Of a DNA stretch of 64,000 nt, positions 1-11,362 are shown one piece after another. Under the pieces are notes generated by a model. The model did no database searches. It was not told where the DNA came from and saw nothing but the letters and a program-made list of their open reading frames with translations. Within the stretch, counting starts at the first letter, position 1, and every line of letters starts with the position of its first letter. The DNA is from Antedon mediterranea (taxonomy: Eukaryota; Echinodermata; Crinoidea; Comatulida; Antedonidae). Location: assembly GCF_964355755.1 (NCBI RefSeq), contig NC_092678.1, positions 17,394,922-17,458,921 on the forward strand. The letters run 5' to 3'. A program made the translations under genes and the position numbers.

Positions 1-1190
1 TAGCAAGGGAAAATTCCCACCCGACTAAACATAGCTGAAATAATAGTTGATGTAGACCTAATCTGACCTACATGAATTTTAGAATTGAGAATAACCAAAC
101 GAATTAAGGAAAATTTTTACAGAAAATCGATGGTATAATGATGATTTATTTGCAGTCTAACAAGTGACAGTATTATCCCTTCTCTTATCTTATCTTATCT
201 AGGTCTACTGCAGAATGTGAACGGAAACATCCGTATACGTTTGACAAAAAGTATAAAAAATTATCTATAAAAAGATTTACCAGTTTATAATAATCTCATA
301 GCGCCGTTACACACTCACATAATTATTATTTGTTTGTACAATAATGTAAGCAAATAGACTGGAAGATACTAAAGCATTTTTTAAAAACTATAACACAATA
401 CTACTGTTGTAAGGTCTATGACCCACAAGGGCGTTGATGTTACTGTAATGATCAACAACTGTAACATTAACATTGGTCAAATCAAGTAAACATGTTCCTA
501 CCAAGAATAACCTGTAATACAAAAAAGTAAACATAATAATACAATTTTAATATACATTTTATTGACAAAAAGAGAGATAGACGTTTCGGTAGCATCATAG
601 AAACATTTTCAAGATCAAGTGAATCCAAATCAATAATAATTATGTGCACTAAGCACCAAAGTTGGTGACATGAAATGCTACTGAGGGATTGAAATTATAT
701 ATTAAACGTCTTTTAATTCATAATAATACAACTTAAAACTATCATTTTAATTATTTTGCAAAAAAACACCAACATATTTTATGTTTTATCCGCTTTGATT
801 AAGAATAAATGGAATAATTTGTTATTGTTCAGAGTCATACCACAAGGCTTCAATTAAAAAAACATACTTTAACGTACTAATGTTATAGGATCTAGTATGC
901 CAACAAATTACACCAGGTATGTATGCAACATTTTACTCCAGAAGATGTTAAAATACTCAAGAATAAACTAGCTAAGTAACTGATGGGGGTGACAGTGTCG
1001 TATCAAAACGTCGTCAAAAAGTCGAGAATAATATGACCGATATCTTATCATTTCTTATTTACAATGATGTTGAATTAAAGAATTCCGACATTTGCTGCTG
1101 TGAACTTATCTAAAATTGCAACTGTTCATATTGGGGCTGTAGATACTGCCTCGTTATATCGTGAGATAAAGAAGATACCATTTGATTTGC
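1..1190. repeat. LRR-gene intron module copy (non-coding)
   Basis: No coding region is visible here. Positions 190-900 align by eye with 24740-25150, sharing for example 'aatctcatagcgccg' against 'aatctcatatagcgccg' and 'tatccgcttt' followed by 'aataatttgttattgttc'. A third partial copy lies at 24030-24250. Positions 1-150 resemble 25710-25880. In the better-preserved copy this block sits beside a 72-nt LRR exon, so the segment is read as intron of a duplicated LRR module whose exon is absent here. The alignment is by eye; identity was not computed. Confidence 0.55.
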
Positions 1191-1194
1191 ACTA

Positions 1195-2560
1195 AGGCGC
1201 AGGATTGGTCATAGCAATAAATAGCAAACAAATAGCTGTGTAAATGCTATACCTGATACAGCAATACTAGCAATTAATAGCAAACAAATAGCTGTGTAAT
1301 TGCTATACCTTTTACAGCAATAATAGCAAATAATAGCAAAGAAATAGCTGTGTAATTGCTATACCTGATACAGCAATAATAGCAAATAATAGCAACCAAA
1401 TAGCTGTGTAATTGCTATACCTGATACAGCAATAATAGCAAATAATAGTAAACAAATAGCTGTGTAATTGCTATACCTGATACAGCAATATTAATAGCAA
1501 ATAATAGCAAACAAATAGCTGTGTAATTGCTATACCTTTTACAGCAATAATAGCAAATAATAGCAAACAAATAGCTGTGTAATTGCTATACCTGATACAG
1601 CAATAATAGCAAGTAATAGCAAACAAATAGCTGTGTAATTGCTATACCTGATACAGCAATAATAGCAAATAATTAGCAAACAAATAGCTGTATAATTGCT
1701 ATACCTGATACAGCAATAATAGCAAATAATTAGCAAACAAATAGCTGTGTAATTGCTATACCTAATACAGCAATAATAGCAAAAAATTAGCAAACAAATA
1801 GCTGTGTAATTGCTATACCTGATACAGCAATAATAGCAAAAAATTAGCAAACAAATAGCTGTGTAATTGCTATACCTGATACAGCAATAATAGCAAATAA
1901 TAGCAAACAAATAGCTGTGTAATTGCTATACCTGATACAGCAATAATAGCAAATAATTAGCAAACAAATAGCTGTGTAATTGCTATACCTGATACAGAAA
2001 TAATAGCAAATAATTAGCAAACAAATAGCTGTGTAATTGCTATACCTGATACAGAAATAATAGCAAATAATAGCAAACAAATAGCTGTGTAATTGCTATA
2101 CCTGATACAGCAATATTAATAGCAAATAATAGCAAACAAATAGCTGTGTAATTGCTATACCTGATACAGCAATATTAATAGCAAATAATAGCAAACAAAT
2201 AGCTGTGTAATTGCTATACCTGATACAGCAATAATAGCAAATAATAGCAAACAAATAGCTGTGTAATTGCTATTGCTGTTCTATCACTATCCTACTGTGA
2301 CACATTGGTCACTTGCCTGAAACCTCAGCTATAGCTGCTATAGTTGCTATACCTGATACAGCAATAATACCAATTAATAGCAAACAAATAGCTGTGTAAT
2401 TGCTATACCGATCCAGCAATAATATAGCAAATAATAGCAAACAAATAGCTGTATAATTGCTATAATATGATACAGCAATAATAGCAAGTAATAGCAATTA
2501 AATAGCTGTGTAAGTGCTATATTTTATACAGCATAAATAGCATGGAAATAACTTGCAGTT
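1195..2560. repeat. Minisatellite A, about 56-60 bp unit
   Basis: Roughly 22 head-to-tail copies of a unit containing 'aatagcaaataatagcaa' followed by 'caaatagctgtgtaattg' and 'ctatacctgatacagc'. Successive 'gctgtgt' positions differ by 56-60 bp. The unit is rich in short GCTAT/ATAGC inverted words. Frames stay open on the minus strand only because the unit length is often a multiple of three. These ORFs are not genes. Confidence 0.95.
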
Positions 2561-2770
2561 GCTATAATTGATATAGCCAGGCTGAAAATAGCCTTGGGAT
2601 AGCTTTGGTATTATAAACAGCAAACAAATACCTGTGCAATTGCTTCACATCATCTATACAAAACAGGCTGCAAATAGCCTTGGGATAGCTGTTATATCAC
2701 TATCCTACTGTGACACATTGGTCACTTGCCTGAAACCTCAGCTATAGCTGCTATAGTTGCTATATTTCAA
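2276..2770. repeat. Array A edge block, duplicated about 82 bp
   Basis: A non-satellite block with 'ctatcctactgtgacaca' and 'ttggtcacttgcctgaaa', ending in 'cagctatagctgctatag', occurs at about 2280-2350 and again at about 2695-2765. Degenerate array-A units lie between the copies. It looks like the boundary sequence of the array, itself duplicated during array growth. Confidence 0.75.
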
Positions 2771-3061
2771 CTACACCATACCATAGTTAAAGCCAAATAA
2801 TATAACAATTACACAATGCTACACTTAAACTGTGTATACTTAAAGGCCAGGTGCGGGCAAGACATTTCTATTGATCATACATTCCAATAATCATCGATCT
2901 ATAGTTTCCCCTATGTTTCATAATTTTTGGGATTTTCTTAGTGTTACACAAGCTTGTTGAAAATAACCACTTTCTTATCAGTGGGGGATAGTTCAAATTA
3001 CACAGTAAAATCTCTAAATTCTTTTGTACACAAATTTTTTTAATAAAGGGGCATTTTAGTG
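2771..3061. other. Spacer between minisatellites A and B
   Basis: About 290 bp of AT-rich sequence with no recognisable gene, repeat family or RNA. Confidence 0.5.
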
Positions 3062-5599
3062 ATGTTTTTTTTAGGGTATACACGTCAGGCGTTTTACATG
3101 AGGGTGGTCAGATCTTGGCGGTTTACATCTGGAGTGATGTTTTTTTTTATTGGTATACACGTCAGGCGTTTCACATGATGGTGGTTAGATCTTGGCGGTT
3201 TACATCTGGAGTGATTTTTTTTTAAGGTTATACTGTACACGTCAGGCATTTTACCTTGGTGGTTTACATCTGGAGTGATGTTTTTTTTAGGTTATACACG
3301 TCAGGCGTTTTACATGAGGGTGTTCAGATCTTGGCGGTTTACATCTGGAGTGATGTTTTTTTTAGGTTGTACACGTCAGGCGTTTTACATGAGGGTGTTC
3401 AGATCTTGGCGGTTTACATCTGGAGTGATGTTTTTTTTAGGTTGTACACGTCAGGCGTTTTACATGAGGGTGGTCAGATCTTGGCTTTTTACATCTGGAG
3501 TGATGTTTTTTTTAGGTTGTACACGTCAGGCGTTTTACATGAGGGTGGTCAGATCTTGGTGGTTTTCATCTGGAGTGATGTTTTTTTTTAGGTTATACAC
3601 GTCATGCGTTTTACATGAGGGTGGTCAGATCTTGGTGGTTTTCATCTGGAGTGATGTTTTTTTTTAGGTTGTACACGTCAGGCGTTTTACATGAGGGTGG
3701 TCAGATCTTGGTGGTTTTCATCTGGAGTGATGTTTTTTTTTAGGTTGTACACGTCAGGCGTTTTACATGAGGGTGGTCAGATCTTGGTGATTTTCATCTG
3801 GAGTGATGTTTTTTTTTAGGTTATACACGTCAGGCGTTTTACATGAGGGTGGTCAGATCTTGGTGGTTTACATCTGGAGTGATGTTTTTTTTAGGGTATA
3901 CACGTCAGCCGTTTTACATCTTGGCGAATTACATCTGGAGTGATGGTTTTTTTTAGGTTGTACACGTCAGGCGTTTTACATGAGGGTGGTCAGATCTTGG
4001 TGATTTTCATCTGGAGTGATGTTTTTTTTTAGGTTATACACGTCAGGCGTTTTACATGAGGGTGGTCAGATCTTGGTGGTTTACATCTGGAGTGATGTTT
4101 TTTTTAGGGTATACACGTCAGCCGTTTTACATCTTGGCGAATTACATCTGGAGTGATGTTTTTTTTTAGGTTGTACACGTCAGGCGTTTTACATGAGGGT
4201 GGTCAGATCTTGGTGATTTTCATCTGGAGTGATGTTTTTTTTTAGGTTATACACGTCAGGCGTTTTACATGAGGGTGGTCAGATCTTGGTGGTTTACATC
4301 TGGAGTGATGTTTTTTTTAGGGTATACACGTCAGCCGTTTTACATCTTGGCGAATTACATCTGGAGTGATGGTTTTTTTTTTAGGTTATTCACGTCAGGC
4401 TTTTTACATGAGGGTGTTCAGATCTTGCCGGTTTACATCTGGAGTGATGTTTTTTTTTAAGGTTATACACGTCAGGCGTTTCACATCTTTGCGGTTTTCA
4501 TCTGGAGTGATGTTTTTTTTGTTAGGTTATACACGTCAGGCGTTTCACATGAAGGGGGGTCAGATCTTGGCGGTTTACATCTGGAGTGATGTTTTTTTTA
4601 GGTTATACACGTCAGGCGTTTTACATGAGGGTGGTTAGATCTTGGCAGTTTATATCTGGAGTGATGTTTTTTTTAGGTTATACACGTCAGGCGTTTTACA
4701 TGAGGGTGGTTAGATCTTGGCGGTTTACATCTGGAGTGATGTTTTTTTTTAGGTTATACACGTCAGGCGTTTTACATGAGGGTCGTTAGATCTTGGCGGT
4801 TTACATCTGGAGTGATGTTTTTTTTTAGGTTATACACGTCAGGCGATTTACATGAGGGTGTTCAGATCTTGGCGGTTTACATCAGGAGTGATGTTTTTTT
4901 TATGGGTATACACGTCAGGCGTTTCACATGAGGGTGGTTAGATCTTGGCGGTTTATGTCAGGATTAATGGTTTTTTTTTAAAGGTATACACGTCAGACGT
5001 TTTACATGAGGGTGGTTAAATCTTTGCGGTTTACATCTGGAGTGATGTTTTTTTTTTAGGTTATACACGTCAGGCGTTTTACATGAGAGTGCGTGGTCAG
5101 ATCTTGGCGGTTTACATATGGAATGATGTTTTTTTTAAGGTTATACGCATCAGGCGTTTTACATGAGAGTGGTCAGATCTTGAGTGCGTGGTCAGATCTT
5201 GGCGGTTTACATATGGAATGATGTTTTTTTTAAGGTTATACGCATCAGGCGTTTTACATGAGAGTGGTCAGATCTTGGCGGTTTACATCTGGAGTGATGT
5301 TTTTTTTAAGGGTATAAACGTCAGGCGTTTTACATGAGGGTGGTTAGATCTTGGCGGTTTACATCTGGAGTGATGTTTTTTTTTTAGGTTATACACGTCA
5401 GGCGTTTTACATGAGGGTGGTTAGATCTTGGCGGTTTACATCTGGAGTGATGTTTTTTTTTAGGTTATACACGTCAGGCGTTTCACATGAGGGTGGTTGG
5501 ATCTTGGCGGTTTACATCTGGAGTGATGTTTTTTTTACGTTATACACGTCAGGCGTTTTACATGAGGGTGGTCAGATCTTGGCGGTTTACATCTGGAGT

Positions 5600-6899
5600 G
5601 ATGTTTTTTTTAGGTTATACACGTCAGGCGTTTTACATGAGGGTGGTTAGATCTTGCCGGTTTAGGTCAGGAGTAATGTTTTTTTTAAGGGTATGCACGT
5701 GAGGCGTTTTACATGAGGGTGGATCCATTTCGGCAGTTTACATCAGGAGTGATGTTTTTTTTTAAAGGTATACATGTCAGGCATTTTATACGAGTGTGGT
5801 TAGATCTTGGCGGTTTACATCTGAAGTGATGTTTTTTTTAATGGGTATAAACGTCAGGCATTTCACATGAGGGTGGTTAGATCTTAGCGGTTTATGTCAG
5901 GAGCGTTTTACATCTTGGAGGTTTACACTGGAGTGATTTTTTTTTATAGGTTATACACGTCAGGCGTTTTACATGAGGCTGTTCAGATCTTGGCGGTTTA
6001 CAACATCATAGTTGAGATTATTAAGGAACAAACCAGAAAACTATATAGAGCCATTTTTGACATTCCAGTTCCCAAATATTTTTAAACATCTTTAATACTA
6101 CAATATAATCCATATTGACAACAACTATTATTTACCAACAACAACAATCAGGCTTTTACAATGGATTCCGAACACTACAAATACTTTCATCTTAAACAGC
6201 ACAATCCTAAAATATTTAAATGTCATAACTAAATATTTACATCTGGGGTGATGTTTTTTTTTAAAGGTATACATGTCAGGCATTTTATATGAGTGTGGTT
6301 AGATCTTGGCGGTTTACATCTGAAGTGATGTTTTTTTTTATAGGTACACATCAGGCATTTCAAATGAGGGTGGTTAGATCTTGGCGGTTTACACTGGAGT
6401 GACTTTTTTTTTTAGGTTATACACGTCAGGCGTTTTACATGAGGGTGTTCTTGGCGGTTTACATCTGGCTTGTTTTTTTTTTAGGTTATACACATTAGGC
6501 GTTTCACATGTGGGTGGTCATATCTTGGCGGTTTACATCTGGAGTGATGTTTTTTAGGGTATACATGTCAGGGGTTTTACATGAGGGTGGTCAGACCTTG
6601 GAGGTTTGCATCTGGAGTGATGTTTTTTTTATGGGTATACACGTCAGGCGTTTCACATGACGGTGGTTAGATCTTGGCGGTTTACATCTGGAGTGATGGT
6701 TTTTTTTAAGGTTCTACACATCAGGCGTTTTACATCTTGGCGGTTTACATCTGGAGTGATGTTTTTTTTTTTTTGGTTATACACGTCAGGCGTTTTACAT
6801 GACCAGTTAGGGTGGTCAGATCTTGGTGGTTTGCATCTGAAGTGTTTTTTTTTTAGGTTATACGCATCAGGCGTTTCACATGAGGGTGGTCAGATCTTG
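5600..6899 (+). repeat. Large internal duplication, copy 1
   Basis: This block of variant array-B units plus a non-array insert (about 6001-6236) recurs almost unchanged about 1475 bp downstream. Anchors are 'gccggtttaggtcaggag' at 5656 and 7131, and 'caacatcatagttgagat' at 6001 and 7477. The copies diverge at about 6900 and 8375. Confidence 0.9.
6007..6236 (+). repeat. Dispersed repeat R1, copy 1 (inside array B)
   Basis: Non-satellite sequence with 'ttaaggaacaaaccagaa', 'gacattccagttcccaaa' and 'caacaacaatcaggcttt'. Related copies lie at 7483-7712, about 9337-9530 and about 9769-9966. There is no coding potential. Confidence 0.85.
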
Positions 6900-7074
6900 G
6901 CGGTTTATGTCAGGATTAATGGTTTTTTTTAAAGGTATACACGTCAGGCGTTTTACATGAGGGTGGTTAAATCTTGGCGGTTTACATCTGGAGTGATGTT
7001 TTTTTTTAGGTTATACACGTCAGGCGTTTTACATGAGAGTGCGTGGTCAGATCTTGGCGGTTTACATCTGGAGT

Positions 7075-8374
7075 GATGTTTTTTTTAGGTTATACACGTC
7101 AGGCGTTTCACATGAGGGTGGTTAGATCTTGCCGGTTTAGGTCAGGAGTAATGTTTTTTTTAAGGGTATGCACGTGAGGCGTTTTACATGAGGGTGGATC
7201 CATTTCGGCAGTTTACATCAGGAGTGATGTTTTTTTTTAAAGGTATACATGTCAGGCATTTTATACGTTTGTGGTTAGATCTTGGCGGTTTACATCTGAA
7301 GTGATGTTTTTTTTAATGGGTATAAACGTCAGGCATTTCACATGAGGGTGGTTAGATCTTAGCGGTTTATGTCAGGAGCGTTTTACATCTTGGCGGTTCA
7401 CACTGGAGTGATTTTTTTTTTATAGGTTATACACGTCAGGCGTTTTACATGAGGCTGTTCAGATCTTGGCGGTTTACAACATCATAGTTGAGATTATTAA
7501 GGAACAAACCAGAAAACTATATAGAGCCATTTTTGACATTCCAGTTCCCAAATATTTTTAAACATCTTTAATACTACAATATAATCCATATTGACAACAA
7601 CTATTATTTACCAACAACAACAATCAGGCTTTTACAATGGATTCCGAACACTACAAATACTTTCATCTTAAACAGCACAATCCTAAAATATTTAAATGTC
7701 ATAACTAAATATTTACATCTGGGGTGATGTTTTTTTTTAAAGGTATACATGTCAGGCATTTTATATGAGTGTGGTTAGATCTTGGCGGTTTACATCTGAA
7801 GTGATGTTTTTTTTTATAGGTACACATCAGGCATTTCAAATGAGGGTGGTTAGATCTTGGCGGTTTACACTGGAGTGACTTTTTTTTTTAGGTTATACAC
7901 GTCAGGCGTTTTACATGAGGGTGTTCTTGGCGGTTTACATCTGGATTGTTTTTTTTTTAGGTTATACACATTAGGCGTTTCACATGTGGGTGGTCATATC
8001 TTGGCGGTTTACATCTGGAGTGATGTTTTTTAGGGTATACATGTCAGGGGTTTTACATGAGGGTGGTCAGACCTTGGAGGTTTGCATCTGGAGTGATGTT
8101 TTTTTTATGGGTATACACGTCAGGCGTTTCACATGACGGTGGTTAGATCTTGGCGGTTTACATCTGGAGTGATGGTTTTTTTTAAGGTTCTACACATCAG
8201 GCGTTTTACATCTTGGCGGTTTACATCTGGAGTGATGTTTTTTTTTTTTTTTGGTTATACACGTCAGGCGTTTTACATGACCAGTTAGGGTGGTCAGATC
8301 TTGGTGGTTTGCATCTGAAGTGTTTTTTTTTTAGGTTATACGCATCAGGCGTTTCACATGAGGGTGGTCAGATC
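7075..8374 (+). repeat. Large internal duplication, copy 2
   Basis: Second copy of the block at 5600-6899, with the same internal insert (about 7477-7712) and near-identical variants. This implies a recent duplication, probably by unequal exchange between array units. Confidence 0.9.
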
Positions 8375-8825
8375 TTGGCGGTTTACATCTGGAGTGATGT
8401 TTTTTTTTTTTTGGTTATACACGTCAGGCGTTTCACATGACCAGTTAGGGTGGTCAGATCTTGGTGGTTTGCATCTGAAGTGTTTTTTTTTTAGGTTATA
8501 CACGTCAGGCGTTTCACCTGAGGGTGGTTAGATCTTGGCGGTTTACATCTGGAGTGATGGTTTTTTTTAGGTTATACGCATCAGTCGTTTCACATGAGGG
8601 TGGTCAGATCTTGGCGGTTAACATCTGGAGTGATGTTTTGTTTTAGGTTATACACGTCAGGCATTTTTTATGAGGTGGTCACATCTTGGCGGTTTACATC
8701 TGGAGTGATGTTTTTTTTATGGGTATACATGTCAGGCGGTTCACATGAGGGTGGTTAGATCTTGGCGGTTTATGTCAGGATTAATGTTTTTTTTAAAGGG
8801 TATACACGTCAGGCGTTTTACATGA

Positions 8826-9335
8826 TTATTTAAAGGGTCAGTTCTAAGTTCAGATTATTTAGAAGGTTAGGATACTTAAAGAAGGTTTAGTTGACACAGT
8901 GGAGGTTTATTAAATGGTTAGGTTCATTTCATAGTTGAGATTATTTAGAGGGTTAGGTTCAGTTCATAGTTGAGATTATTTAGAGGGTGAGGTTCAGTTG
9001 ATGTTTCAGATTATTTAGAGGGTGAGGTTCAGTTCATAGTTGCTATTATTTACAGTGTTAGGTTCAGTTGATAGTTGAGATTATATAGAGGGTTCAGTTC
9101 ATAGTTTAGATCATTAAGACGGTTAGGTTCACTTCATAGCTGAGATTATTTAAACGGTACGTTCAGTTCATAGTTGAGATTATTAAGGAACAAACCAGAA
9201 AACTATTACAGTGTTAGGTTCAGTTGATAGTTGAGATTATATAGAGGGTTCAGTTCATAGTTCAGATCATTAAGACGGTTAGGTTCACTTTATAGCTGAG
9301 ATTATTTAAAAGGTACGTTCAGTTCATAGTTGAGC
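8826..9335. repeat. Minisatellite C, about 34-36 bp unit
   Basis: About a dozen imperfect copies of a unit built from 'ggttaggttcagttcata' and 'gttgagattatttaga'. It directly abuts the end of array B. The right end carries the phrase 'aaggaacaaaccagaaaa', which also begins repeat R1. R1 inside array B therefore appears to derive from this junction. Confidence 0.85.
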
Positions 9336-9336
9336 C

Positions 9337-9966
9337 AATTTTGACATTCCAGTTCCCAAATATTTTTAAACATCTTTAATACTACAAGAATAATCTATAT
9401 TGACAACAACAACTATTATTTACCAACAACAACAATCAGGCTTTTACAAGGGATTCCGAACACTACAAATACTTTCATCCTAAACAGCACAATCCTAAAA
9501 TATTTAAATGTCATAACTAAATATAATGCCTCAATTTAATTGTTCATTTCCTTATAAACTTAAGTTGCAACTATTAATGATTCAGAATAATATTATATAA
9601 AGGTCGCAAACTTAATTCTTTGGCTCTTGAAGTACAATATTATGCAACACACGTAGAAATTTGAATAAAATGTACAGCAAGAAAAATGAGCATAACATCG
9701 TGTATGATGACAAAATTAACCTATTCCAAATAAAACATGCCTTCCAAATTCCAATTAAAGGGTGATAGCAACAAACCCAAAAACTATAGAGACATTTCTG
9801 ACATTCGACTTTCCAAACATTTTTAAACATCTTTAATACTACAACAATAAGCAATTACTGATAAACAACAACATTATTTACCAACAACAATCAGGCTGTC
9901 ACAAGGGATTCAGAACACTACATATACTTTCATGCTAAACAGCACAATCCAAAAATATTTAAGTAA
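9337..9966 (+). repeat. Dispersed repeat R1, two diverged copies
   Basis: Copies at about 9337-9530 and 9769-9966 share 'catctttaatactacaa' and 'caacaacaatcaggct' with the two copies inside array B. The block between them (9511-9680) belongs to a second repeat, R2. No gene is supported. Confidence 0.8.
9511..9680 (+). repeat. Dispersed repeat R2, copy 1
   Basis: It matches 10618-10790 nearly throughout, sharing 'ccttataaacttaagttg' and 'ctttggctcttgaagtac'. The copies are separated by about 1.1 kb in direct orientation. There is no coding potential. Confidence 0.85.
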
Positions 9967-10617
9967 GAGAAGGGATCAATTATTTTGTTGCTTCGTTTAT
10001 CTCAAACTTGCTTTTCACTACATAAACAATAATGTGTATTAATAAAATTAAGAGAAATAGGTGTAATCAATAATACATTTCACGTCAAATATTCCATGTA
10101 CAGTAAAATATCAGCACATGTAAAAATATGCCACTAGTTAATGCTCCCATTTCAACGTTTGAATGGGATACAGCAAGAAGGTTCACCTCTGTATTCTGTT
10201 TAAAATATATTTATAAACGATCTATTATTAATACAAATACCAAAGAAATACAATTCGGAGACTGCTTTATAAACCATCTATTATATTATGCAATGTTAGT
10301 GTAAATGTAATCCTATCCAAAATAATTGTATTTCAAAAAGGTGGGAAATTATTAGGACATTTGGAAAGTCGTACTGTAATATAACAACCTTTACATGTAA
10401 GTTGTTTAATCGTATACATACGTTCGAGTATGGATACATCTGGTACAATCAGAAAGTTGAAAATAAATACAAGTTTGTGATTTAGAAAAATGAAAATATG
10501 TTAAGCAGTTTACAATCCATTCTAAATGAGAGTATTTTAATTTATTTAAATGAAAGATTATAATTTCAGTTTTATCAAAGATAAAATTCATTTTATGTTA
10601 CTTTTCCCTTTTTTATA
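9967..10617. other. AT-rich spacer, nothing recognised
   Basis: No gene, RNA or repeat family is recognised. Only short chance ORFs occur. Confidence 0.4.
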
Positions 10618-10790
10618 AATGTCATAACTAAATGTATGCCTAGATTTAATTGTACATTTCCTTATAAACTTAAGTTGCAACTATTAATGATTAACAATAA
10701 TATTATATACAGGTCCCAAACTTAATTCTTTGGCTCTTGAAGTACAATATTATGCAAAACACGTAGAAATTTGATTAAAATGTACAGCAA
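10618..10790 (+). repeat. Dispersed repeat R2, copy 2
   Basis: Direct copy of 9511-9680 with scattered substitutions. It ends 120 bp before the transposase-like ORF. Confidence 0.85.
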
Positions 10791-10912
10791 TTAGGACAAT
10801 GAGTGATCTGAGTAAGTAGAATAGCCTGATTTATAACATACGATTGAACAATGTCATTCACTAACTTATTGCGTGTCCAAAAGTTTACCCTCATGCTGCA
10901 GTTTCTTGTGTA

Positions 10913-11362
10913 TCATTTCATTGTGTCTTTGGATAACAGTATACAAAAAAAATTTGACATTCGTTTCGTGATGTACTTATACTTGTTAAGTGATTTGAAT
11001 GTCTGTTCAGCACATTGAGTGTTAACTCCAGCTATAACTGCGTGTTGTGGCAGTTGTGGATGGTATATACACTCTGGGTTACTCAATGGCATACATTCTT
11101 TTCGTTTGTGAGTCCTAATGTGAAATAGGTCTACCACGAATTTCAGATTGTTCAATAAGTCAGTTGCTCCTTCATTTCCCTTTTTTGCTAAGTTTTTTAA
11201 GAATGGATGAAGCTCACAGGCCCTGTCATATCCGATATAGCTGAATCTGTCCCATTGCCTTGAACATGTTCGTAAAAAAAAATACAAAAGCTTGGGAAGG
11301 TGATTCACAAGTGTATAACTCAGCGAAATCCACAATAATACCACAAGGTCTAACCATAGCAA
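10913..11362 (-). pseudogene. KDZ-type transposase-like C-terminal fragment
   Basis: A 149-residue open frame on the minus strand. The part from about residue 45 resembles the C-terminal half of the RNase-H-like domain of Kyakuja-Dileera-Zisupton (KDZ) transposases. Visible features are a 'YDRACELHPFLKNLAKK' helix, the block 'FVVDLFHIRTHK' with its Asp and His, a Cys, then 'NTQCAEQTFKSLNKYK', where the Glu is the likely third acidic residue. The first 40 residues are hydrophobic and are probably not part of the domain. The reading frame begins within the edge of minisatellite D, so the 5' part is missing or was cut by the array. KDZ transposases are normally far longer. The family is assigned from memory of motifs, so a related transposase family remains possible. 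Confidence 0.5.

Larger units (their letters stand above)
3062..8830. repeat. Minisatellite B, about 75 bp unit, 5.8 kb array
   Basis: Tandem copies of a unit made of 'gtttttttta', 'ggttatacacgtcaggcg', 'ttttacatgagggtggtc', 'agatcttggcggtttaca' and 'tctggagtgatg'. Typical spacing is 75 bp, as between the 'agatct' words at 3326 and 3401. The strands are strongly asymmetric because every unit carries a run of 8-14 T. Shortened units at about 3900, 4110 and 4320 recur every 210-212 bp, which is a higher-order repeat. Apparent ORFs in all frames are simply translated repeat. Confidence 0.95.

Noticed and set aside
1539-2497. Long minus-strand ORFs of repeated 'CYYCCIRYSNYTAICLLI' type
   Set aside because: They are direct translations of minisatellite A, whose unit length keeps frames open; there is no promoter, splice or family evidence.
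1195-2560. CRISPR array
   Set aside because: The repeats are contiguous without unique spacers, the unit varies continuously, and the genome is eukaryotic.
3256-8440. Plus-strand ORFs repeating 'VYIWSDVFFRLYTSGVL'
   Set aside because: Translation of minisatellite B in several frames at once; not a repeat protein.
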